NCBI GenBank assembly: GCA_020629455.1
Contig: JAHDDH010000001.1
Coordinates: forward strand, 69,703 to 133,702
Direction of reading: 5' to 3'
DNA: 64,000 bases
Source of the DNA: Cytophagales bacterium
GTDB taxonomy: Bacteria; Bacteroidota; Bacteroidia; Cytophagales; Amoebophilaceae
Below are positions 49,098 through 59,289 of the stretch, one piece after another. The notes under the pieces were generated by a model, which worked only from the letters and a program-made list of their open reading frames with translations, did not search any database and was not told the DNA's origin. Position numbers and translations under genes: made by a program. The stretch's first letter is position 1. Every line of letters starts with the position of its first letter.

Positions 49098-50858
49098 TTA
49101 ATCTAAAAAATGACCTTTCAAAACATATTGTTCAATCCAAGGGCGTGTTATTTTAGCATTAAGGTATTTTTCTATCATTAAACTACCGATGGCTGCGGCT
49201 GACCTTCCGCCCCATCCTGCATTTTCTACATATACAGCAATGGCTATTTTTGGTTTTTTTTGAGGAGCAAAAGCAATAAAAACAGAATGATCAGCTCCAT
49301 GAGGATTTTCTACAGTGCCTGTTTTGCAGGCAAAAGGCATATGTTTAATAAAGGCTCTCCAGGTATTTTTTGTTGCCAAAAACATGCCTTTTTGTATTAC
49401 ATCAAAATGTGTTTTTGAGATATCAAGAGTATGTTTGGAACATTTTATAGCCATATCTCCTATACTTTTTACTAAATGAGGTTGGTAATAAAATCCTTTA
49501 TTCGCAATAATTGCTGCTATGTTAGCCATTTGTAATGGAGTGATGAGTATTTCTCCTTGTCCGATATCTAGCGATCGGATGTGTGAATGTTGCCATTGTT
49601 TATGACCATATTTTTGATCATAAGCAGCTATTGTAGGAATATATCCTCCTTTTTCTGTTGGTATATCAATGCCGAGAGGTTTTCCGAGTCCAAACTGTAA
49701 TACTCTTGCTCTCCAGATTTGAAACCCTATGGTCACATCTGTATATTTTTCCATCATTTTTTTAAACACAGTATAAAAATAAGGGTTACAAGAAAATTGA
49801 ATGGCAGTGATTAGATGCGTAGGAGAACGATGAGGGTGACATTTCACTTTTTTTTGATGACAAAGAATTTTTTCAAATGGTTGTATGACTCCTTCTTGTA
49901 AGGCCAAAAGTCCTTGAATAGTTTTAAAAATAGAACCTGGAGGATAGATAGCCATAGTAGCACGGTGAAATAATGGGTGTGTAGGGTCTTGTAACAAATG
50001 TTGTAAAGAAGTATGTGCCTTTGCAGCAAACTCATTAGGATCATAAGAAGGGCTGGATACAATTGTCAATACTTCTCCATTGTTGGGATCTATAGCTACT
50101 ATGCTTCCTATTTTTCCCTGTAGTAGTTTTGTACCATAATTTTGTAGCGCAGAGTCTATAGTAGTGATGATATTTTTTCCTGGTATTGGCAGGATGTCTA
50201 AATTGCCTTGTCGATATTTTCCTTGTACACTTCCTTGTGCATTGATCAAATGTAAAGACCAACCATTGTTACCTCTGAGGATATCATCATATTGTTTTTC
50301 CAATCCTGTTTTTCCAACCCAGTCATTTAGGAGGTATTTTTTTTTTTTTTTTTCTTGAGGAGATATCTTACCCATGTAGCCAATGGTTTTTGCTAAAATA
50401 GGATAGGTATACCTTCTTATATGACACACACGGGCTATACAACCTGGAAATTCCATGAGTTTTTCCTGTATATAAGCAAAATATTGCTGGGGAATTCCTT
50501 GGATGAGGGTATATGGTTTTACTTTAGAAAATGTTTGAGCTTTTTTGATTTTTTCTGTGAGGTTTTTTTTTGTGATCGGAAAGTATCGACAAAAAATATC
50601 TAAATTCCAACTGTGCATCATAGCTGGTATGCATTGTATATCAAACACCGGTGCATTATATACCAAGATATGTCCGTGTCGATCATAGATTAAACCTCTA
50701 TAAGGTTTTTCAATAGTTTTTTGAATAATATTTTTTTCTGCTGCTGCTTGATAATCATCCCAGTCAACAGTTTGTAAAAAAAAAAGGCGTGTGATATAGA
50801 TGATGCTTATTGCGATAAAAAAGGAAGCAATCAGGTATGATTTTTTAGCCAAAGTCAA
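49098..50858 (-). CDS. mrdA: penicillin-binding protein 2
   Basis: RGLIYDRHGHILVYN; YPPGSIFKTIQGL (SxxK); FSCNPYFY (SxN); FACKTGTVENPHG (KTG). Confidence 0.95.
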   Translation of the reverse strand: MTLAKKSYLIASFFIAISIIYITRLFFLQTVDWDDYQAAAEKNIIQKTIEKPYRGLIYDRHGHILVYNAPVFDIQCIPAMMHSWNLDIFCRYFPITKKNLTEKIKKAQTFSKVKPYTLIQGIPQQYFAYIQEKLMEFPGCIARVCHIRRYTYPILAKTIGYMGKISPQEKKKKKYLLNDWVGKTGLEKQYDDILRGNNGWSLHLINAQGSVQGKYRQGNLDILPIPGKNIITTIDSALQNYGTKLLQGKIGSIVAIDPNNGEVLTIVSSPSYDPNEFAAKAHTSLQHLLQDPTHPLFHRATMAIYPPGSIFKTIQGLLALQEGVIQPFEKILCHQKKVKCHPHRSPTHLITAIQFSCNPYFYTVFKKMMEKYTDVTIGFQIWRARVLQFGLGKPLGIDIPTEKGGYIPTIAAYDQKYGHKQWQHSHIRSLDIGQGEILITPLQMANIAAIIANKGFYYQPHLVKSIGDMAIKCSKHTLDISKTHFDVIQKGMFLATKNTWRAFIKHMPFACKTGTVENPHGADHSVFIAFAPQKKPKIAIAVYVENAGWGGRSAAAIGSLMIEKYLNAKITRPWIEQYVLKGHFLD

Positions 50859-51379
50859 TTTTTAGAATGTTGGTTTTGGTGAAAAAAATATTGTGTAAAC
50901 ACAATAAAAATGATACTAAAAAAAATGTCTCGGATGATGTAAGTTGTTTGATAGAGCAGATATTTTAAGGATGAGTGCTCTAAAAAATAGACAATGGCTA
51001 TATGTGTTGATACTAAAGGCAGGAGAAAAAAAAGGTAGCCTAAATAATGAATATGGCGTATGCTGATGTAGTCAATGGAAAGATTTTTTAATAAATAAGT
51101 ATTGAAAAAATATTTGATAAAGAAATATTGTAGGTAAACAGTGAATACATTGACAAACATATAAATGCCTGGGCTATTGTATAACATGTCTAAAAAAAAC
51201 CCTAGACCAAAGCCAATGTATAAATTGTAATTGAGGTATGCTTTATGAAAGGGTAATAAAAAAATAAAGGAAAGGTAAAAATAACAAGGAAATGGTATGA
51301 TTTTTGTGCAAATTAAATGTAAGGATATATAGAAGAAGAAATGAATGATTTGTTTTTGCAGCAACGTTTTTTTTTTCAT
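50855..51379 (-). CDS. mreD: MreD-like rod shape-determining protein
   Basis: Polytopic small protein; GFGLGFFLDMLYNSPGIYMFVNVFTVYL; between nadC and mrdA with ATGA overlaps on both sides. Confidence 0.78.
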   Translation of the reverse strand: MKKKTLLQKQIIHFFFYISLHLICTKIIPFPCYFYLSFIFLLPFHKAYLNYNLYIGFGLGFFLDMLYNSPGIYMFVNVFTVYLQYFFIKYFFNTYLLKNLSIDYISIRHIHYLGYLFFLLPLVSTHIAIVYFLEHSSLKYLLYQTTYIIRDIFFSIIFIVFTQYFFHQNQHSKN

Positions 51380-52254
51380 AGCATAATTTTCAAGCTCATA
51401 TCTAAGTTTTTTACAGTATGTGTTAAAGCACCTACAGAAATAGCGTCTATTCCTGGGCATGCAGCTATTTTTGCTATGTTTTTTTCAGTGACACCACCAG
51501 AAATTTCTACTTTGTATTGTCCATTGACCAATGCAATGGCTTGTTTTATTGTATTTTGATCCATGTTATCTAACATGATAGTATCTACTTCAGGGTGTTG
51601 TATGATTTCTTTTACTTCTGATAGCGTTCTGGCTTCTACTTCTATGGCTAGGAAGAGCTTATTTTTTTGAAGATATTTTTGTGTGTTTTGTATGGCTTGT
51701 GCTATACTGCCGGCTATATCGATATGATTGTCTTTGATGAGAATTTTATCATCTAATCCATACCGATGATTTGTCCCTCCACCTATATATACAGCCCATT
51801 TTTCTATGATTCTAGCATTGGGAGTTGTTTTTCTGGTGTCGAGTATTTGTATAGATGTATGCTGTATTTTTTTTTTTAAGTGATTTGTATATGTAGCAAT
51901 GCCACTCATACGTTGTATACAATTGAGCACCAAACGCTCAGTAGAAAGAATAGCACGTGCTTGGCCATGGACAACAAAAGCTTTTTGCCCTGATGTTACA
52001 TAGTCTCCATCTTTTTTATAAGTATTTACAACGATTGTTGGATCTACATAAATATATATGGCTTTTGCTAATTGAATACCAGCGAGTATACCGTTATCTT
52101 TGATGAGCAGATGGGCTTGAATATATTGATGTTCAGGAATGATTGATAAACTTGTATAATCTCCTTGCCCTATATCTTCTTGTAGGGCATTTTTGATAAA
52201 TTTTTGAATTTTTTTTTCCGTAAGGTAGGAGGGGGTCTTCATAATTGACAGCAA
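51376..52254 (-). CDS. nadC: nicotinate-nucleotide pyrophosphorylase (carboxylating)
   Basis: ALQEDIGQGDYTSLSI; STERLVLNCIQRMSGIAT; LDTRKTTPNARIIEKWAVYIGGGTNHRYGLDDKILIKDNHI; ISGGVTEKNI. Confidence 0.97.
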   Translation of the reverse strand: MLSIMKTPSYLTEKKIQKFIKNALQEDIGQGDYTSLSIIPEHQYIQAHLLIKDNGILAGIQLAKAIYIYVDPTIVVNTYKKDGDYVTSGQKAFVVHGQARAILSTERLVLNCIQRMSGIATYTNHLKKKIQHTSIQILDTRKTTPNARIIEKWAVYIGGGTNHRYGLDDKILIKDNHIDIAGSIAQAIQNTQKYLQKNKLFLAIEVEARTLSEVKEIIQHPEVDTIMLDNMDQNTIKQAIALVNGQYKVEISGGVTEKNIAKIAACPGIDAISVGALTHTVKNLDMSLKIML

Positions 52255-52516
52255 TTTTTCATTAAAAATAATATCTGAAAGTTTTTAAGTGAAGTATGAA
52301 GTGTTTTTCTAACGTTTATATATTTTGATTTTTTAAAATCGAAAACTTTAAAACAGTAATATTTTTAAAAACACATATTCACAATATACCACAAAAATGG
52401 CCTTTAGGCCATTGGAATATCCTTATGTATTTCTTTTATATTTTTATCATATTATTTTTCTACTCTTTATCTTTGTAGTTTTAGATTTTTATTGTGTTTG
52501 TTACATTTTACCCTTC

Positions 52517-53296
52517 ATGTTTCTAAAGTATTTTAAATCGTCGATTGTATTTTTTTTTCTATCCCATATGTCCTATGGACATGTTTACAAAGAGCGTTTT
52601 GTGTATCGTATTCACTATGGTTGGATTGATATTGCTTCTGCTGTCATTCTGACTGAAAAAACACCTTACACAATACATGAAAAATCTTGTTGTAAGGTGG
52701 ATATTTTAGCTGAAACTAAGGGGATTGTAAAAATGATCAACCAAGTAAAAAATCATTGGGGTGCTTATTTGGATATAAAATTTTACCAACCTTGCCAATT
52801 TTATCGTTATATCCAAGAAGGAAAGTATCGAAAAAATGAAATAGTTTATTTTGATCATAAGCATCGAAAAATTATAGTAAAAAATTTGGACAAACACGAT
52901 AAAAATAAAATTGTTGATGTACAACAATACCCAATGCAAGCACAAGAAATGCATGGCATTATCAGTGCTTCATGGAAGTTAAGGCAATTGGATTATACTG
53001 CATTGAAAGTCAATGAACGGATTATTTTTAACATATTTTTTGATCATGAAACCAGTATATTTCAAGCCAAATTTTTGGGCAAAGAAAATTTAAAAACCAA
53101 AATAGGTATTTATCCTACATATGTTTTTGCGCCTGTGATACCTCAGAATAAAGTTTTTCGTAAAAAAAATCCTATCAAAATTTGGATTTCAGATGATGCA
53201 GAACGTATTCCCCTAAAAATACAGGCCAATCTTAAGATTGGAGGTATTAAAATTGATATCAAAGAAAAATATGTAAATTCGATACAATCATCATAA
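52517..53296 (+). CDS. DUF3108-like secreted protein
   Basis: Signal peptide; YRIHYGWIDIASAVI; IWISDDAERIPLKIQANLKIGGIKIDI; ATG 52517. Confidence 0.72.
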   Translation: MFLKYFKSSIVFFFLSHMSYGHVYKERFVYRIHYGWIDIASAVILTEKTPYTIHEKSCCKVDILAETKGIVKMINQVKNHWGAYLDIKFYQPCQFYRYIQEGKYRKNEIVYFDHKHRKIIVKNLDKHDKNKIVDVQQYPMQAQEMHGIISASWKLRQLDYTALKVNERIIFNIFFDHETSIFQAKFLGKENLKTKIGIYPTYVFAPVIPQNKVFRKKNPIKIWISDDAERIPLKIQANLKIGGIKIDIKEKYVNSIQSS

Positions 53297-53308
53297 AATA
53301 TATTGTCT

Positions 53309-53509
53309 ATGTTCAATCATTTACTTTTGATAGGAGGGTTGGGTACAGGAGAAGTAATTCTGATCTTTACTGTAGTCATTATTTTGTTTGGCGCAAAAAA
53401 AATTCCAGAAATCGCTCGAGGTTTAGGCAAAGGAATCAAAGAATTTAAGGCTGCTAGCAAAGAAATCAAACAAGAAATATCAAAGTCCACCAATGAAGAG
53501 TCTTTATAA
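53309..53509 (+). CDS. tatA: Sec-independent protein translocase TatA/E
   Basis: [42 protein letters not shown]. Confidence 0.93.
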   Translation: MFNHLLLIGGLGTGEVILIFTVVIILFGAKKIPEIARGLGKGIKEFKAASKEIKQEISKSTNEESL

Positions 53510-53524
53510 AAAGAAATTCTATCA

Positions 53525-54157
53525 ATGCGTAAGCTTGTAAAAATTAACCATGTCAGTAATCTTAGCGATGCGCGTTATTGTGCAGGGATGGGAGCAGACA
53601 TGTTAGGTTTTGCTTTAGTTCCTGATCATCCACATTATGTGAATGCAGCCACATTACACGCCATCACGGCTTGGGTATCAGGTGTAAAAATAGTAGGAGA
53701 AATTAATAAAGCATGTATACCTCATACATTTTTTAATGATTATGTAGTAAATATGATACAGATTACCGAGTATTTTTCAAGTCATATACTCGATACTACC
53801 CTTCAAAAGTCAATCAACACCATTCAAAAAATTCATATAAGTCATGCAACGGCTGCTGCTTCTTTAGAAGAAACAATATTTTCCCATAAAAAATTCACCA
53901 TTGATTATTTTTTGATTACCTCCGATGCACCATCCGATGTACAGAAAAATTTACAAAAACAAGTAGCTACTATAGCACAAAGTGTGCCTATTATCCAAAG
54001 TTTTAACATTACTGCTGATACGATAGAGGATATACTTGCTTTGCCTATACAGGGTATTGCGCTGGATGGAGAAAAGGAGATGCGTGCAGGTTATAAATCT
54101 TATGAAAAAATGGCATTAATTTTGGAAAAAGTGATGGATTATAACCAAAAATATTGA
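53525..54157 (+). CDS. TrpF-like beta/alpha-barrel protein without catalytic residues
   Basis: VKINHVSNLSDARYCAGMGADMLGFALVPDHPHYV resembles the TrpF N-terminus, but KICG is KINH. Confidence 0.65.
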   Translation: MRKLVKINHVSNLSDARYCAGMGADMLGFALVPDHPHYVNAATLHAITAWVSGVKIVGEINKACIPHTFFNDYVVNMIQITEYFSSHILDTTLQKSINTIQKIHISHATAAASLEETIFSHKKFTIDYFLITSDAPSDVQKNLQKQVATIAQSVPIIQSFNITADTIEDILALPIQGIALDGEKEMRAGYKSYEKMALILEKVMDYNQKY

Positions 54158-54167
54158 TCAATATTTT

Positions 54168-54680
54168 TTATGATTGTTGAATCCATTGATTGACTTTTTT
54201 GAGCTGTTGGTCATTTTTTATTTCAAAAAATGGCACATTGGGATATTTAAGTTGAAGCTTTGGAAGGATGTTTTGTATTCTTTGATCAAAATTCCAGATA
54301 TAGCGTATGAGCATATAATTTAATTTTTCGTGACAGTTACTGCCACGGTCTTGGATACGTTGATTTTTAAAAAATAATCTTTTGCATACGCGCCAAAGGC
54401 AAATAATTTTAGGGTAATTAAAATAAAGGCCTACATCACATTTTTGATATCGAATTTCTAAAGAGTCTGGATTATTTCCATCAATGATCCATTTTTTTTT
54501 TGCTGCCAGTTTTTTTTGTATCGTTAAAAAATGATGATAATTGATGGGTTGCCAATTATTTTTAAAAAAGTATCGATCTAGATGATAGACTGGTAGATGC
54601 AGCTGTTGAGATAGCTGAAAAGCAAAAGTAGACTTTCCACTGCCAGGTCTTCCAAAAATTAGTATGCGTTTGATGTGCAT
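54168..54680 (-). CDS. P-loop kinase-like protein (topology modulation/adenylate kinase-like)
   Basis: ILIFGRPGSGKSTFAFQLSQQLHLPVYHLDRYFFKNNW; KKWIIDGN. Confidence 0.8.
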   Translation of the reverse strand: MHIKRILIFGRPGSGKSTFAFQLSQQLHLPVYHLDRYFFKNNWQPINYHHFLTIQKKLAAKKKWIIDGNNPDSLEIRYQKCDVGLYFNYPKIICLWRVCKRLFFKNQRIQDRGSNCHEKLNYMLIRYIWNFDQRIQNILPKLQLKYPNVPFFEIKNDQQLKKVNQWIQQS

Positions 54681-54764
54681 CGCTTAAAATATTGATTAAA
54701 AAATTTAATTTAGCCTCTTCTATAATTTTGATATGCTCGCATGCCAAAATTTTTTCTTTTTTAA

Positions 54765-55781
54765 ATGGTTTCGATGCAAGTATCTATCCAAAAAATAGCC
54801 GCGCTTTTAGAAGGACGTATAGAAAATACCCAGTCCCGTGATACGATGATATCGCATGTAAGTGCTATAGAAAATGCCTGTGTAGGAGACATTACATTTC
54901 TACATAACGCCATTTATCAACAATACCTCTACAGCACCCAAGCAAGTGCTATTCTTTTAGATAAAAATTTTTCTTTAGCCAGAAATATTCATCCTTATAT
55001 TATCAGGGTTGAAAATGTTTACACAAGTGTAGGAAAGCTGCTAGACTATTTTCAAAAAAAAAAATACAAAAATAAGACAAAAAAAGAATCTCCTATACAT
55101 ATAGGGCAGCATGTTACTATAGGTAAAGACACTTATATTGGTGCGTTTACTTACATTGGAGATCATGTTACAATTCATGATGGCGTAAAAATATATCCTC
55201 ATACATATATTGGAGATCATGTCACCATTGGTTGTCATACGATTCTCTATAGTGGAGTTAAAGTATATCATGATACTATTATTGGCAAGCATTGTATATT
55301 ACATGCAGGTGCTGTTTTAGGGAGTGATGGATTTGGCTTTGCCCCGCAAGCAGATGGTAGTTATGCCAAAATACCTCAAATAGGAAAAGTAGTACTTGAA
55401 GACCATGTAGAAATAGGCAGTAATACTATCATCGATAGGGCTACTTTATCAAAAGAAGCAACCATCATCCAGGAAGGTGTAAAGCTAGACAACTTGGTAC
55501 AAATTGCGCATAATGTGATGATTAAAAAAAATACTGTTATTGCAGCACAGTCTGGTATTGCAGGTTCTTCTACTATTGGAGAAAATAGCGTACTAGGAGG
55601 GCAAGTAGGCATTGCAGGGCATGTTACGATTGGTCCTAAAACCAGTATAGGCGCTCAATCGGGTATTACAAAATCATTTCCTCAAGGACATCAAGTACTT
55701 TTAGGAAGTCCTGGATTTAAAAGAAAACATTTTTTAAAATCTTACGCAATATTTAAAAATTTACCTAAAGAACCAAAATAA
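54765..55781 (+). CDS. lpxD: UDP-3-O-acylglucosamine N-acyltransferase
   Basis: [16 protein letters not shown]; hexapeptide repeats; [44 protein letters not shown]. Confidence 0.96.
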   Translation: MVSMQVSIQKIAALLEGRIENTQSRDTMISHVSAIENACVGDITFLHNAIYQQYLYSTQASAILLDKNFSLARNIHPYIIRVENVYTSVGKLLDYFQKKKYKNKTKKESPIHIGQHVTIGKDTYIGAFTYIGDHVTIHDGVKIYPHTYIGDHVTIGCHTILYSGVKVYHDTIIGKHCILHAGAVLGSDGFGFAPQADGSYAKIPQIGKVVLEDHVEIGSNTIIDRATLSKEATIIQEGVKLDNLVQIAHNVMIKKNTVIAAQSGIAGSSTIGENSVLGGQVGIAGHVTIGPKTSIGAQSGITKSFPQGHQVLLGSPGFKRKHFLKSYAIFKNLPKEPK

Positions 55782-55828
55782 AATACAGTATACTTTATTC
55801 TTTTTCTTAGCATAAAACTTTACGCATT

Positions 55829-57223
55829 ATGATGAGCACAAAACAGCAGACAATAAAAAATGTCGTTGTACTATCAGGGGTAGGTTTACATACAGGTATC
55901 CATGTCAATTTAAAATTTATGCCTGCCCCTATCAACCATGGCATTCAATTTCAACGGATAGATATTCCTCAAAGTAAGCCTATAGCTGCTATTGCAGACT
56001 ATGTAATAGATGTAAAAAGAAGCACAAGTTTGGCAAAAGAGGATGTGTATATCCACACAGTAGAACATATTTTAGCTGCTGTTGCTGGTTTAGAGATTGA
56101 TAATCTCTTGATACAAATGGACGCACCAGAAGTACCCATTATGGATGGTAGTGCTTTGCCATTTGTCAAGGCATTGCAAAAGGCAATGATTGTGAACCAA
56201 GAGGCTGATAGAATATTTTTAGAAGTGACAGAGGAAATTTTTTATAGAGACAAAGAAAACAATATAGAAATTTCGGCTTTGCCTCTAGAAAGTTATCGAT
56301 TGGCAGTGATGGTAGATTATAATTCATCCGTTTTAGGAAGCCAACATATTTCTTTGAATAATTTGCAGCATTTTGAAAAAGAAATAGCCCCTTGCCGTAC
56401 GTTTTGTTTTTTACACGAACTTGAAAAATTATATGATCAAAATTTAATCAAAGGTGGTGATGTCAATAATGCCATTGTGATTGTAGACCAACCTGTTGAT
56501 GATAAAAAAATAGAAAAGCTCAGCAAAATTTTTAAAAAACGTCCTGTACACATTCAATACGGAAAAATTTTGAATGATCAACCATTGTATCATAAAAACG
56601 AACCGGCTAGACATAAACTATTAGATCTTATTGGAGACCTTGTGTTGGTAGGAGTTCCTCTAAAAGCACAAATATTAGCTGCAAGACCTGGTCATGCAGC
56701 CAATGTAGCTTTAGCCAAAAAATTGAGAAAATATATGTTAGAAAAGCAACAAAATGTACCGAAATATGATTTAGAAAAACCTTCTCTATTGGATATCAAA
56801 AAAATTACGCATATGTTACCTCATCGATATCCTTTTCAATTGGTCGATAAAATTATTGCACTTGATAAAAAAAATATTACAGGCGTTAAAAATGTTACTA
56901 TTAATGAACCTTTTTTTCAAGGTCATTTTCCTCAAAACCCTGTGATGCCAGGGGTATTGCAAGTAGAAGCCTTGGCACAAACTGGTGGTATATTGGTATT
57001 GACTACGGTAGATGACCCTCAAAACTATTGGACTTATTTTGTTGCTATTGACAACTGCAGATTTAAAAAAATGGTGATACCGGGTGATACACTGCTATTA
57101 CAGTGTGAATTGATGGCGTCTATCAAAAGAGGGTTTGCTAAAATGACTGGTCGGGCATTTGTAGGTAAAGAGCTTGTATGTGAAGTGATGATGTCTGCAA
57201 AAATTGTCAAAAAAACAGTATGA
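55829..57223 (+). CDS. lpxC/fabZ: bifunctional LpxC / FabZ fusion
   Basis: LpxC: LSGVGLHTG, HTVEHILAAVAGLEIDN; FabZ: MLPHRYPFQLVDKI, FFQGHFPQNPVMPGVLQVEALAQTGG. Confidence 0.97.
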   Translation: MMSTKQQTIKNVVVLSGVGLHTGIHVNLKFMPAPINHGIQFQRIDIPQSKPIAAIADYVIDVKRSTSLAKEDVYIHTVEHILAAVAGLEIDNLLIQMDAPEVPIMDGSALPFVKALQKAMIVNQEADRIFLEVTEEIFYRDKENNIEISALPLESYRLAVMVDYNSSVLGSQHISLNNLQHFEKEIAPCRTFCFLHELEKLYDQNLIKGGDVNNAIVIVDQPVDDKKIEKLSKIFKKRPVHIQYGKILNDQPLYHKNEPARHKLLDLIGDLVLVGVPLKAQILAARPGHAANVALAKKLRKYMLEKQQNVPKYDLEKPSLLDIKKITHMLPHRYPFQLVDKIIALDKKNITGVKNVTINEPFFQGHFPQNPVMPGVLQVEALAQTGGILVLTTVDDPQNYWTYFVAIDNCRFKKMVIPGDTLLLQCELMASIKRGFAKMTGRAFVGKELVCEVMMSAKIVKKTV

Positions 57224-58002
57224 TATCAGCATTGGCATGTGTAGACCAAGAAGCGCGTATTGCAGATCAGGTGACGATTGGTCCTTTTACAACAATTCAT
57301 AAAAATGTGGTGATTGGTGAAAATACTTCCATAGGATCTAATGTTGTGATTATGGAAGGTGCACGCATTGGAAAAAATTGTCAAATTTTTTCAGGTGCTG
57401 TGATTGCTGCTATACCGCAAGATTTAAAATTTGCTGGCGAAGACACTACAGTAGTTATAGGAGATCATACCATTATCAGAGAATATGTAACGATTAGCAG
57501 AGGAACAAAGGATAAATATGTTACACAAATAGGTAGTGGTTGTTTATTAATGGCTTATGTACACATTGCGCATGACTGCATCATTGGCAATGATTGTATT
57601 TTTTCTAACGCTGTACAAATGGGAGGACATGTGATGGTAGATGATTGTGTAACAATTGGGGGTACAGCGGCTATACATCAGTTTGTACGTATTGGAAAGT
57701 ATGCGATGATAGGCGGTGGATCACTTGTAAGAAAAGATATTCCACCGTATATTAAATCTGCAAGAGAGCCAATGCGTTATTGTGGAGTCAATTCTATAGG
57801 CTTGCGTAGAAAGGGTATAAAAAATGAAAAAATTAATATGATTCAAAAAATTTATCGTTATATATTCCAAAAAAATATGTCTTATACAGCAGCCATTCAT
57901 TATGTATCGCTTCATACACCTGTATCAGAAGAACGAGACGAAATCATCAATTTTATCAAAAATTCTGAGAGAGGTATTTTAAAAAACAATGGACTCTTAT
58001 AG
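57220..58002 (+). CDS. lpxA: acyl-[ACP]-UDP-N-acetylglucosamine O-acyltransferase
   Basis: Hexapeptide repeats; AVIAAIPQDLKFAGEDTTVVIGDHTIIREYVTISRGT; ATGA overlap with lpxC/fabZ. Confidence 0.96.
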   Translation: MISALACVDQEARIADQVTIGPFTTIHKNVVIGENTSIGSNVVIMEGARIGKNCQIFSGAVIAAIPQDLKFAGEDTTVVIGDHTIIREYVTISRGTKDKYVTQIGSGCLLMAYVHIAHDCIIGNDCIFSNAVQMGGHVMVDDCVTIGGTAAIHQFVRIGKYAMIGGGSLVRKDIPPYIKSAREPMRYCGVNSIGLRRKGIKNEKINMIQKIYRYIFQKNMSYTAAIHYVSLHTPVSEERDEIINFIKNSERGILKNNGLL

Positions 58003-58034
58003 TTTTATAAATTTTTATTGATTTAATCAGGTTT

Positions 58035-58925
58035 ATGTTGGAAACATTTTGGATTCTTCTCACGGGTATTCTTGTATCAACGAATTGCTGCCTTATAGGT
58101 GTTTATCTTCTCTTGAGGAGAATGGCGATGATGGGTGATGCTATTTCTCATGCTATTTTGCCAGGTATTGTGATTGCTTTTTTAATCACAGGCTCTAGAG
58201 ATCCAATTACAATTATCTTAGGTGCAGGGGTACTAGGCATTGTGACACCTATGATTATTCATTTTTTTCATCGACAGATCAAGCTTCATTTGGATGCTTC
58301 TATTGGGATTAATTTTACTTGGTTATTTGCCTTGGGTATTGTACTCATATCTTGTTTCACAAAAAAAATTGATTTAGATCAAGATTGTGTTTTATATGGA
58401 GAAATTGCTTATATCCCTTTAGATTTATGGATCTTAGGAACTATTAATATGGGGCCTAAAGCTATTTATGTACTATTATTTACATTGTTGTTGAATGTAT
58501 TTTTTGTTGTACGTTATTATCGTACGTTGTACATTACTTCTTTTGACCCATCTTTTGGAAAAGCTATTGGCATTCACACAACGCTTTGGAGCAATGTATT
58601 GATGTGTTTGCTGTCATTGACTACAGTGACAGCTTTTGAATCTGTAGGGGCAATTCTTGTAGTAGCACTTTTGGTAGTACCAGCTGCCACTGCTTATTTG
58701 CTCACTAACCGTTTACATTGTATGATGATTATTGCTATTTTTTTTGGCATTGTTTCTACTTTTGGCGGTTATTATTTAGCTTTTTATACCAATGGATCTA
58801 TTTCGGGAGCTATGGCCACTGTGTCAGGAATACTTTTTTTTGGCGTATTCTTGACGAATGTCTTGAAAAAAAAATTATTTTTACGGCACAAATTTTTATC
58901 AAAAAACATTAAGAAAAATTTATAA
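58035..58925 (+). CDS. metal ABC transporter permease (ABC-3 family, TroD-like)
   Basis: RRMAMMGDAISHAILPGIVIAFLITGSRD; AFESVGAILVVALLVVPAATAYLLT. Confidence 0.9.
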   Translation: MLETFWILLTGILVSTNCCLIGVYLLLRRMAMMGDAISHAILPGIVIAFLITGSRDPITIILGAGVLGIVTPMIIHFFHRQIKLHLDASIGINFTWLFALGIVLISCFTKKIDLDQDCVLYGEIAYIPLDLWILGTINMGPKAIYVLLFTLLLNVFFVVRYYRTLYITSFDPSFGKAIGIHTTLWSNVLMCLLSLTTVTAFESVGAILVVALLVVPAATAYLLTNRLHCMMIIAIFFGIVSTFGGYYLAFYTNGSISGAMATVSGILFFGVFLTNVLKKKLFLRHKFLSKNIKKNL

Positions 58926-58927
58926 TC

Positions 58928-59278
58928 ATGAAAATACAAGGAAGAATTATCAAAATAGGTGAGACACAACAAGTATCAGACACTTTTAAAAAAAGAGACT
59001 TTGTAGTAGAGTATACAGAAAATCCACAGTATCCAGAGTATATTTCTTTCCAACTTATACAAGAACGTTGTATGCTTATAGATAGCTTTAAAGAGGAAGA
59101 TACTGTAGAAGTGAGTTTTAATCTTAAAGGAAGAAAATGGATTGCACCGGATGGAGAGACTAAGTTTTTTAATTCTTTACAAGCTTGGCGTGTGGAAAAA
59201 AATAATGATTATCATAACAACATAAATCATCAAGCAGAAAAAAGTATGACTACAGAAGAAGATGATTTGCCTTTTTAA
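58928..59278 (+). CDS. DUF3127 family protein
   Basis: TQQVSDTFKKRDFVVEYTENPQYPEYISFQLIQERCMLID; C-terminal DDLPF. Confidence 0.85.
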   Translation: MKIQGRIIKIGETQQVSDTFKKRDFVVEYTENPQYPEYISFQLIQERCMLIDSFKEEDTVEVSFNLKGRKWIAPDGETKFFNSLQAWRVEKNNDYHNNINHQAEKSMTTEEDDLPF

Positions 59279-59289
59279 TTAGTTTTAAA

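Noticed and set aside
55829-57223. LpxC-FabZ fusion as a novelty
   Set aside because: This fusion is well known in Bacteroidota
37651-58002. Short tandem repeat-like patterns in dapD, lpxD and lpxA
   Set aside because: These are hexapeptide left-handed beta-helix coding repeats typical of the enzymes, not DNA repeats
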